From Muribaculaceae bacterium (GTDB lineage: Bacteria > Bacteroidota > Bacteroidia > Bacteroidales > Muribaculaceae), in the NCBI GenBank assembly GCA_029057255.1, contig JAICZO010000072.1:1-5496 (forward strand): a stretch of 5,496 nucleotides of DNA. The letters are read 5' to 3'. Below the pieces are notes generated by a model. It saw only the letters and a program-made list of their open reading frames with translations. It searched no databases and was not told the origin of the DNA. Position 1 is the stretch's first letter; each line of letters starts with the position of its first letter. Of this stretch, positions 1 through 5,496 are shown piece by piece. The position numbers were made by a program, and so were the translations under genes.

Positions 1-73
1 GGCGGGAACGAGAATTGAACTCGTGACCTCCGGGTTATGAATCCGACGCTCTAACCAACTGAGCTATCCCGCC
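1..73 (-). tRNA. tRNA with anticodon CAU, probably elongator tRNA-Met; 3' end cut by window edge
   Basis: Read on the minus strand, the segment folds into a full cloverleaf. The acceptor stem is GGCGGGA paired with TCCCGCC (7 bp), the D stem is GCTC/GAGC with loop AGTTGGTTA, and the T stem is ACGAG/CTCGT with loop TTCAATT. The anticodon loop is TTCATAA, giving anticodon CAU (window bases 36-38). The first acceptor pair is a normal G-C, unlike the unpaired 1-72 position of bacterial initiator tRNA, so this is not the formylmethionine initiator. Elongator Met is most likely. A tRNA-Ile whose CAU is modified to lysidine also has this anticodon and cannot be fully excluded from the gene alone. 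The anticodon stem has an A-C apposition at 31-39 next to the loop. The discriminator base and any encoded CCA lie beyond base 1, so the gene is annotated as partial. It has its own promoter and follows a terminator, so it is transcribed independently of the protein genes. Confidence 0.95.
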
Positions 74-84
74 GTTTGCGAGTG

Positions 85-115
85 CAAAATTACGCACAAT
101 TTTTTACTCTGCAAA
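85..115 (-). promoter_or_regulatory. Bacteroidetes-type promoter for the tRNA gene
   Basis: On the minus strand a TTTG element (112-115) is followed after exactly 19 bp by TAATTTTG (85-92), an exact match to the Bacteroidetes -7 consensus TAnnTTTG with the usual -33 TTTG. The -7 element ends 11 bases before the first tRNA base, which puts transcription start just upstream of the mature 5' end. The surrounding DNA is strongly AT-rich. The match is seen directly; its use by the primary sigma factor is inferred from the known consensus. Confidence 0.8.
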
Positions 116-134
116 ATTTTTTCTGCATTTTTTC

Positions 135-183
135 AAAAAAATTTTAGCCGCGGCGACAGCGCCGTACCGTCCGCCGCGGCTAA
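135..183 (-). terminator. Strong intrinsic terminator after the 5'-nucleotidase gene
   Basis: A perfect 12-bp inverted repeat (TTAGCCGCGGCG at 144-155 and CGCCGCGGCTAA at 172-183) encloses a 16-base loop. On the minus strand the stem is followed by AA and then seven T residues (135-141). The stem begins only four bases after the stop codon of the nucleotidase gene. Read on the plus strand the hairpin lacks an immediate long T-tract, so it acts mainly on minus-strand transcripts. It separates the nucleotidase transcript from the downstream tRNA, whose promoter lies just beyond. Confidence 0.92.
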
Positions 184-187
184 GTCA

Positions 188-1726
188 TTATTTTTCAAGC
201 GTCCAGCGGGCTTTGGCGTCACCGCCGATTTTTCCGCCATTGTCAGCGATATACTGCAGCAGTTCGTCGAAGACGGGGACCTTCGACTGCGCCACCATAT
301 TGCCGCGCGACAGTCCTGTCATATAGTCGCCGCCCTTGGCGAGGTAATCGATTGTCGCCACACGATATGTCCGGGCGGGGTCGATGGGCTTGCCGTCGAT
401 GAGCACTTCGGTGGCACGGGCGCTGTTGTCGGTGCGGACATAGCGGGCGCTGACATTGCGGCTGACACCGTTGCCGTCGGTCAGGGCCATGACATCGAAT
501 ACTTCGGCGAGGTCCTTGCCCTTGACATCAATCACCGTGACCATATTGGCAAACGGCACCATATTGATGATATTACCCTTCGAGAACTTCCCGGCGGGAA
601 TATCCGAGCGGAGGCCTCCCTTGTTGGCTATCGACAGGTCGACCTTGCCGGCGAGGCGTCGGCCGGTGTCAAAGACAAAGTCGGAGAAATAGTTCACCAG
701 CTCGTCGCTTTTGTTGCCAAGCTCGTGCTCGGCCGTGCCTACCCAGAGATTCATGAGCGAGTCGACGCCCTGGGAATAGACACCGATGGCGCCGGCGAGC
801 TTCTCGTCGCGATAGCCGTCGTAACGGCTGTCGATGTCGATAAGTTCGTACTCAGGCCGTCCGCCCAGGCCGAGGCTGTCGAGATTCAGCTCTATCTTGC
901 CGAGCTTGCGTCCGGCCTTGCCTGCCTGCACCACGAGCACCTCCTTGCCGTCAAGGTTGGTCAGGCGGCTGCGGCGTGCACCCTGCTCTGTCGAGGGGTC
1001 GATGGTGTCGTGGGAGTGGCCGCCGATTATGATGTCAATGCCTCGGGAGTTGGTGGCGAGTACGGAGTCGCCGACAAGCCCCTTGGGATTGTAGCCGATG
1101 TGCGACAGCGCTATGACGGCGTCGACGCCTTCGTCCTTGCGCAGCTTCTCGGCAGTAAGGTTGGCGGCCGCCACTACAGGCAGGTACTCGAGACCGTCGT
1201 AGTTGCCTTTGGCTATTATGCCTGTCGGGTCGAGATTGAGCCCGATGATACCTATTTTCTTGCCGCCGTACTCCTTAATGATATAAGGCTCGAACATGCC
1301 TTTGAGGGGTGTGTTCTCGAGATTGTAGTTTGTGGCAATCTTGGGCGACTCCGACATGGCGAGCACCGATGCGAGGGAGTCTATGCCGTTGTCGAACTCA
1401 TGGTTGCCGAGGATGCGGGCGTCAACGCCGAGGATGTTCATCACCTCCTGCTCCACCCTGCCGCCATAGAGATAGAAATAGAGCGTGCCCTGGACGGCGT
1501 CGCCCGCGTCGACAAGCAGCACGTTCTTCTCGGCGGCGCGCACGCTGTCGATGACAGCCTTGCGGCGCATGACACCGCCGAGGCCGTCGGCGCCGGGGTC
1601 GATCTGCGAGTGGGTGTCGTTGGTGTGGAGTATGACAAGAGTGTTGTCAGCCTTGCGCTCCGAGCATCCGCCGGCAGTTATGGCACCGAGGAGCAGTGCC
1701 GGAATCAATATTCTGAGTTTCATCAT
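188..1726 (-). CDS. UshA/5'-nucleotidase family lipoprotein (metallophosphatase plus 5'-nucleotidase C-terminal domain)
   Basis: This 512-residue protein is predicted to hydrolyse phosphate from nucleotides or related phosphoesters in the cell envelope. Residues 1-20 form a signal peptide ending in TAGG before Cys21, an acceptable but non-classical lipobox, so it is probably lipid-anchored. The metallophosphatase domain spans about 28-290 and carries every dinuclear metal ligand motif: Asp37-x-His39, Asp76 in DAGD, Asn108-His109-Glu110, His209, and His237-x-His239 in GGHSH. His109 and Asp112 match the UshA catalytic His-Asp pair. The 5'-nucleotidase C-terminal domain covers about 330-495, with NKGGLR (368-373), PFAN (391-394) and DYLAKGGD (460-467). 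Phe392 and Tyr461 probably form the aromatic clamp around the base. Length and architecture are complete; in many Bacteroidetes these two domains are separate genes. The start is one of two tandem ATG codons (1726 or 1723), with no clear Shine-Dalgarno. The gene lies 53 bp behind the acetyltransferase and ends in a strong terminator. Exact substrate (AMP, UDP-sugar, other) cannot be told. Confidence 0.9.
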   Translation of the reverse strand: MMKLRILIPALLLGAITAGGCSERKADNTLVILHTNDTHSQIDPGADGLGGVMRRKAVIDSVRAAEKNVLLVDAGDAVQGTLYFYLYGGRVEQEVMNILGVDARILGNHEFDNGIDSLASVLAMSESPKIATNYNLENTPLKGMFEPYIIKEYGGKKIGIIGLNLDPTGIIAKGNYDGLEYLPVVAAANLTAEKLRKDEGVDAVIALSHIGYNPKGLVGDSVLATNSRGIDIIIGGHSHDTIDPSTEQGARRSRLTNLDGKEVLVVQAGKAGRKLGKIELNLDSLGLGGRPEYELIDIDSRYDGYRDEKLAGAIGVYSQGVDSLMNLWVGTAEHELGNKSDELVNYFSDFVFDTGRRLAGKVDLSIANKGGLRSDIPAGKFSKGNIINMVPFANMVTVIDVKGKDLAEVFDVMALTDGNGVSRNVSARYVRTDNSARATEVLIDGKPIDPARTYRVATIDYLAKGGDYMTGLSRGNMVAQSKVPVFDELLQYIADNGGKIGGDAKARWTLEK

Positions 1727-1779
1727 CGTGGTTCTTTATTTGGTTTTATGCCGCGAATATAGACAAAAAAAACGACATT

Positions 1780-2349
1780 TCACTTTTCGATACGCCGGAT
1801 TATCCTTGCCGGATTACCGGCCACCAAGGTGCGGGCGGGCACGTCGCGCGTCACGACAGAGCCGGCGCCTATCACAGCACCGTCGCCCACGGTGACTCCG
1901 GGCAGGATTATGGCTCCGCCGCCGATCCACACGTCGTCGCCGACGGTCACAGCCTCGGCCCACTGCACGCCCGAGGCACGCTCGTCAGGGTCGAGCGGAT
2001 GGCAGGCCGTGAAGATGCTGACGTTGGGCCCGACGAACACATTCCTGCCGAAGCGCACCTCAGCCTCGTCGAGGACGGTGAGGTTGAAGTTGGCGAAGAA
2101 ATTGTCGCCGACGTGTATGTTACAGCCATAGTCGCAGCGGAAAGGCTGGTTGACATGCAGCTGCCCGCCACAGCTGCCCAGCAGCGAGCGGAGCAAGGCG
2201 TCGGCCCCGGCCTTGTCGGACGGCGGGAGGCTGTTGAGCCGGAAGAGGATGTCGCGCGTCACTTCGAGGCGGCGCAGAAACTCGGGGTGGACAGCGTCGT
2301 AGCGTTCGCCCGAGAGCATCTTCGACCACTCGCGTCCGAAGGCGTCCAT
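1780..2349 (-). CDS. Sugar O-acetyltransferase of the maltose/galactoside acetyltransferase family (left-handed beta-helix)
   Basis: This cytoplasmic enzyme is predicted to transfer acetyl from acetyl-CoA to a hydroxyl of a sugar such as maltose, glucose or a galactoside. The 189-residue product starts with the Maa N-terminal helical domain (MLSGERYDA, residues 11-19, to about 60). A left-handed parallel beta-helix of hexapeptide repeats follows, about 70-182. The family signature around DNFFANFNLTVLDEA (92-106) is present, and His117 in CHPLD matches the catalytic histidine of LacA. The end has the standard VWIGGGAIILPGVTVG and VAGNPAR segments, and the length fits the family. The ATG at 2349 is chosen because AAGGAG sits 6 bases upstream (2356-2361). 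An upstream in-frame GTG at 2406 lies inside the terminator stem of the preceding gene, and the ATG at 2367 has no ribosome site. The sequence does not separate the Maa, LacA and NodL substrate types, so no gene symbol is given. It follows a beta-galactosidase gene, as lacA does in E. coli, but a terminator intervenes. Confidence 0.93.
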   Translation of the reverse strand: MDAFGREWSKMLSGERYDAVHPEFLRRLEVTRDILFRLNSLPPSDKAGADALLRSLLGSCGGQLHVNQPFRCDYGCNIHVGDNFFANFNLTVLDEAEVRFGRNVFVGPNVSIFTACHPLDPDERASGVQWAEAVTVGDDVWIGGGAIILPGVTVGDGAVIGAGSVVTRDVPARTLVAGNPARIIRRIEK

Positions 2350-2355
2350 ATCGTT

Positions 2356-2361
2356 CTCCTT
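2356..2361 (-). promoter_or_regulatory. Shine-Dalgarno site fixing the acetyltransferase start
   Basis: The minus strand reads AAGGAG, then six bases (AACGAT), then ATG at 2349. This is a near-ideal Shine-Dalgarno sequence and spacing. It stands out because many Bacteroidetes genes, including the nucleotidase gene here, lack such a site. It decides the start over the two longer in-frame alternatives at 2367 and 2406. Confidence 0.8.
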
Positions 2362-2385
2362 ATTCATTCTATTGTCTTTATATGT

Positions 2386-2435
2386 GAGAAAAACAACAGA
2401 AGACACGGGAGAGTTGTGCTCTGACGTGTCTTCTG
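2386..2435 (-). terminator. Intrinsic terminator after the beta-galactosidase gene
   Basis: A perfect 10-bp inverted repeat (CAGAAGACAC at 2397-2406 and GTGTCTTCTG at 2426-2435) has a 19-base loop that can itself pair AGAG (2410-2413) with CTCT (2419-2422). On the minus strand it is followed at once by TTGTTTTTCTC (2386-2396), a T-rich tract. The stem starts 17 bases after the galactosidase stop codon. It lies between the galactosidase and acetyltransferase genes, so the acetyltransferase needs read-through or its own promoter in about 2362-2396. I see no convincing TAnnTTTG element there. Confidence 0.82.
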
Positions 2436-2452
2436 CGATGCTATATACTGTT

Positions 2453-5400
2453 TCAGCGGACGGGCTCTATCACATACGAGTATGTGTAGCTGCGTTCTTT
2501 GAGCTGATACTTGGAGTGCGGGCCGCGTCCCCAGCTATCGTCGCCGCCGAGACCGCGCTGAGCGAGGTCGACGTTGAGATATACACGGTTGCGGTCAGGC
2601 CAGATGTCATTGTCGTGCTGCTGCTTCTTGGTCATGCCGGTGTCGAGGGCGTCGGTGGTGACGTCGAGAGCGTTCATGCTCAGGGGCTGTGTGCCGGTGA
2701 TGCGGATGCCTGCGCCTTCATTGTCGGTGACGGTGGCGGTGCGCACGTCGGTGACGTTGCCTGTCTCCTGCGGACGGATGTAGTGGTGACGGCGGTCGGC
2801 AATCTTTTCGGTGTAGCGGCCGAGGAACGATGCTGTCTTGCGGTCGGAGTAGTTCTCCCACGGGCCGCGGCCATACCACGAGAAGTTCTCGAAGTTGTTG
2901 CCGAGAGCCATGACAGTACCGAAGCGGGGCAGCTCGGGCACGTTGGCGTCCTTGTCGGCGGTCCATGCCACGTCGACCTTCACCTTGCCGGCGTCGCCGA
3001 CGGTGTATGTCATTGTCAGGTCGGAGGGCACGTCGACGAGGCGGTATACAGCCTTGACCACGAGGCCGTCCTTGGTCTGCTCCTTGGTGAAGCTGACGAG
3101 GCGGCGGTTCTCGGAGGCGTAGCGCCATGCGTTGGAGCGCATCTGGAAGCCGTTACCCCAGTCGTTGTCGGTGACAGGGCGCCAGAACGAAGGCTCGATG
3201 CCGCCGCTGAGGATGCGCTTGCCTGCCACATCATAGCCGATGAGCGAGCCGTTGCGGGTGTCGAAGACGATTCTGGCGTCGCCGGAGTTGACCACCAGAC
3301 GGTCGCGATGCTCTTCAACCTTGGGAGTGCCGGGCTCTACGACAGCCTTTGAAGTACCTGTCTTGAGGATGAACTCCTCGCGTGCCACCTCGTGTCCGGC
3401 GGGGATGATTTCGTCGCCGGTGCGGGTGTAGGCGTATACGTTGAGTGTGTAGTCGGCGTCCTCGGTCATGGCAGGCAGAGGGAGCTTCACGGCGAGAGTC
3501 TTGCCGGGAGCCACCTTGGGAGCGAATGTGCCTTCGGCCACCTGCTCGCCGTCGCGGAGGAGCACCCACTTGAAGTCGTACTGTGCGGTGTTGCGGACGT
3601 GGAAGTGGTTCTCGACAACGATCTCACCCTTGGCAAGGTCCTTGGCGGAGAAACGGATGTCCTGATATACCTTCTTCACTTCGAGGAGGCCGGGGTGCGG
3701 GGTGCGGTCGGGGAATACGAGACCGTTGATACAGAAGTTCTCGTCGTTGGTCACGTTGCGTGCGCCGTAGTCGCCGCCGTATGTCCAGTAGAAACGGCCG
3801 TCCTCGTCGCGGCGCTCGAAGCCCTGGTCGACCCAGTCCCAGATAAAGCCGCCCTGCATCTGAGGCGAGTTGCGGATGATATCGAAGTAATCCTGGAAGT
3901 TGCCTGTCGAGTTACCCATAGCGTGGGCGAACTCGCACATGATATAAGGTTTGGTCACGTCGGTGCGCTCGGCATACTTGACCATATTCTCGATGTGGGG
4001 GTACATCGGGCAGATGATGTCAGTGTTCGAGCAGTGCTGGTATGCCTGTTCGTGCTGCACGGGGCGTGTATTGTCGCGGTTCTTGATCCAGTCGTATGCG
4101 GCATAGAAGTTGTCGCCGTTGCCGCTCTCGTTGCCGAGGCTCCAGATGATGACCGAGGGGTGGTTCTTGTCGCGCTCGACGAGCAGACGCTCGCGGTCGA
4201 TGATGGCTTCGCGCCACATGGGGTCGCATGCGGGGTGGCCGGGGTCCTTCTCGACGGTACGGTCGCCGACGCCCATGCCGTGAGCCTCGATGTTGGCCTC
4301 GTCGACGATGTAGAGGCCGTACTGGTCGCAGAGATCATACCACAGCGGGCTCTCGGGGTAGTGGCTCATACGCACGGCGTTCAGGTTGTGCTGCTTCATG
4401 GTGCGGATGTCTTTCATCATTGTCTCGCGGTCGACAACGTGACCCTTGACGGGATGATGCTCGTGGAGGTTGGCGCCGTGTATCTCGACGGGCTTGCCGT
4501 TGACGAGCAGCTGAGCGTTCTTGATTTCGATCGTGCGGAAACCGATGCGGGCCGATGTGCTCTCTACGGTCTCGCCCGAAGCGGTGCGGAGTGTGATGAC
4601 AAGTGAGTAGAGATAGGGGTTCTCGGCGCTCCACGCATTCACCTTGCGGATGCCGGCCTTGAAGTTGACGTCTTCGCCGGCTTCCTTGACGGCCTTGTAT
4701 ACCTGCTTGCCTTCGGCGTTATATACAGCGGCCTCGACCTTGAGACCCTTGCCGGGCGCATTCACGTCGAGGTCGAGCACACCGTTGGTGTAGTTCTTGT
4801 CGAGCGACGCCTTGGCGAAGAAGTCGAGCACGCGGCCGCGGCGGTCGGTCGAGTAGAGATATACGTCGCGCTCGAGACCTGTGAGGCGCCAGAAGTCCTG
4901 GTCCTCGAGATACGAGCCGTCGGTCCAGCGGTATACTTCACATGCTATTTCGTTCTCGCCGGGCTTTACAAACTCGGTGATGTCAAATTCGGCAGGGTTC
5001 TTGGTCGACTGCACGTAACCTGCTTTCTTGCCGTTGACCCACACATACATGCCCGAGGTGGCACCGGCGAAGTGAAGAATCACATCGCGGTCCTTCCAGT
5101 TGCGGGGCAGAGTGAAGCTGCGCTTGTAGCTGCCGACGGGATTGTCGCCGATATACACCTTGGGGGGATTGGCGGGGAATACGTAGGTTGCATTGGTGTA
5201 GATAGGTGTGCCGTAGCCTTCCATCTCCCAGTTGGAGGGTACGTTGATCGTGCCCCACGAAGCGGTATTGTAGCCGGGCTTGTAGAAGTCGGCGGGACGG
5301 TCTTCGGGATTGGCCGAATATTTGAATTTCCAGGGGCCGTTGAGCGACATCACATAAGGCGACTTGAAAGCATCGGCCTTCAGTGCCTCATCAACTGTCG

Positions 5401-5496
5401 CATAGGGGAAAGCGGTCGCGCGCGGAGCAAGACGCCCTTCGGCGAACTCCGCCGGATTCTGCCAGTCGGGAGTGGTCTCTGCCTGTCTCTTATGGA
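2453..5496 (-). CDS. lacZ: Beta-galactosidase, glycoside hydrolase family 2, LacZ type (5' end beyond the window)
   Basis: The enzyme is predicted to hydrolyse terminal beta-galactosyl residues with retention of configuration. The window holds 1013 codons before the stop, close to full LacZ length (about 1024). In this entry residue 1 is the first complete codon, at 5492-5494. Domains run as follows: sugar-binding jelly roll (about 20-217), Ig-like domain (222-318), catalytic TIM barrel (322-605), second Ig-like domain (612-710) and the small LacZ domain (735-1008). By alignment from memory with E. coli LacZ, Glu456 in LGNESG is the acid/base (Glu461) and Glu521 in CEFAHAMGNS the nucleophile (Glu537). 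Glu403 and His405 in IEAHG are magnesium ligands (Glu416, His418), and Arg375, His378, Trp552 and Trp988 (GGDDSW) also match. The reading frame stays open and LacZ-like past the GTG at 5353 (WQNPAEF at 11-17, PYVMSLNGPWKF further on), so that GTG is internal. The true start and any signal peptide lie beyond 5496; many Bacteroidales homologues are secreted to the periplasm. Specificity beyond beta-galactoside is inferred. Confidence 0.95.
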   Translation of the reverse strand, partial: HKRQAETTPDWQNPAEFAEGRLAPRATAFPYATVDEALKADAFKSPYVMSLNGPWKFKYSANPEDRPADFYKPGYNTASWGTINVPSNWEMEGYGTPIYTNATYVFPANPPKVYIGDNPVGSYKRSFTLPRNWKDRDVILHFAGATSGMYVWVNGKKAGYVQSTKNPAEFDITEFVKPGENEIACEVYRWTDGSYLEDQDFWRLTGLERDVYLYSTDRRGRVLDFFAKASLDKNYTNGVLDLDVNAPGKGLKVEAAVYNAEGKQVYKAVKEAGEDVNFKAGIRKVNAWSAENPYLYSLVITLRTASGETVESTSARIGFRTIEIKNAQLLVNGKPVEIHGANLHEHHPVKGHVVDRETMMKDIRTMKQHNLNAVRMSHYPESPLWYDLCDQYGLYIVDEANIEAHGMGVGDRTVEKDPGHPACDPMWREAIIDRERLLVERDKNHPSVIIWSLGNESGNGDNFYAAYDWIKNRDNTRPVQHEQAYQHCSNTDIICPMYPHIENMVKYAERTDVTKPYIMCEFAHAMGNSTGNFQDYFDIIRNSPQMQGGFIWDWVDQGFERRDEDGRFYWTYGGDYGARNVTNDENFCINGLVFPDRTPHPGLLEVKKVYQDIRFSAKDLAKGEIVVENHFHVRNTAQYDFKWVLLRDGEQVAEGTFAPKVAPGKTLAVKLPLPAMTEDADYTLNVYAYTRTGDEIIPAGHEVAREEFILKTGTSKAVVEPGTPKVEEHRDRLVVNSGDARIVFDTRNGSLIGYDVAGKRILSGGIEPSFWRPVTDNDWGNGFQMRSNAWRYASENRRLVSFTKEQTKDGLVVKAVYRLVDVPSDLTMTYTVGDAGKVKVDVAWTADKDANVPELPRFGTVMALGNNFENFSWYGRGPWENYSDRKTASFLGRYTEKIADRRHHYIRPQETGNVTDVRTATVTDNEGAGIRITGTQPLSMNALDVTTDALDTGMTKKQQHDNDIWPDRNRVYLNVDLAQRGLGGDDSWGRGPHSKYQLKERSYTYSYVIEPVR

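Noticed and set aside
1..73. The tRNA gene as an attachment site for an integrated element
   Set aside because: The tRNA 3' end is outside the window, and there is no integrase, direct repeat or phage gene on the visible side.
1754..1761. TATATTCG on the minus strand, 27 bases before the nucleotidase start, as a possible -7 promoter element
   Set aside because: It has one mismatch to TAnnTTTG, and no TTG or TTTG occurs at 19-25 bp upstream. A shared transcript with the acetyltransferase gene 53 bp away is equally possible.
725..1762. Plus-strand open frame of 345 codons antisense to the nucleotidase gene
   Set aside because: It lies opposite a gene with clear catalytic motifs. Its Val/Ala/Leu/Asp-rich translation is typical of the complement of GC-biased codons, and no domain or ribosome site is visible.
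1764..1771. Run of eight T on the minus strand just after the acetyltransferase stop codon, as a possible terminator
   Set aside because: No stable stem-loop directly precedes the T-run, only a three-base CGA/TCG pairing, so it does not qualify as an intrinsic terminator.
2362..2396. Search for a promoter of the acetyltransferase between the terminator and its ribosome site
   Set aside because: The region is AT-rich (for example TATAAAG and TAGAATGA on the minus strand), but nothing fits TAnnTTTG with a correctly spaced TTTG.
3392..4606. Plus-strand open frame of 404 codons antisense to the beta-galactosidase catalytic domain
   Set aside because: The frame is long only because the opposite strand uses GC-rich codons. 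The composition is biased (Val, Ala, Asp, His) and no family is recognisable. The plus-strand frame at 2372-3352 is rejected for the same reasons.

Overview
This window looks like an ordinary chromosomal stretch from a GC-rich member of the Bacteroidales. The evidence is the gene content (a Bacteroidetes-style GH2 beta-galactosidase and a nucleotidase lipoprotein) and a promoter before the tRNA that matches the Bacteroidetes consensus exactly (TTTG, 19 bp, TAnnTTTG). Two genes have no useful Shine-Dalgarno sequence or none visible, and the AT-rich intergenic DNA contrasts with GC-rich coding DNA. A Muribaculaceae-like or similarly GC-rich gut genome is a guess, not something the sequence proves.

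All genes lie on the minus strand, so transcription runs from right to left. From the right edge, 5496-2453 is a large beta-galactosidase (LacZ, glycoside hydrolase family 2), open at its 5' end because it runs off the window. A hairpin with a T-tract (2386-2435) ends it. Next is a maltose/galactoside O-acetyltransferase-type enzyme (2349-1780) with a strong ribosome binding site. After a 53-bp gap comes a 512-residue UshA/5'-nucleotidase-type lipoprotein (1726-188). It ends in a very strong intrinsic terminator (135-183). A tRNA with anticodon CAU (73-1) with its own promoter (85-115) follows; its last base and CCA end fall outside the window.

Functionally, the galactosidase releases terminal beta-linked galactose from di- and oligosaccharides. 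The acetyltransferase is of the family that acetylates free sugars or galactosides, so the pair resembles lacZ and lacA of E. coli, although a terminator separates them here. The nucleotidase probably salvages phosphate and nucleosides from nucleotides in the cell envelope. The acetyltransferase and nucleotidase genes may share a transcript.

I found no mobile element, CRISPR array, phage gene, repeat family or recognisable novel system. The points most worth checking are the true 5' end of the galactosidase gene, an 11-bp match to the Tn5/Nextera mosaic end at the extreme right edge, the corrected start of the acetyltransferase, and the divergent substrate pocket of the nucleotidase.
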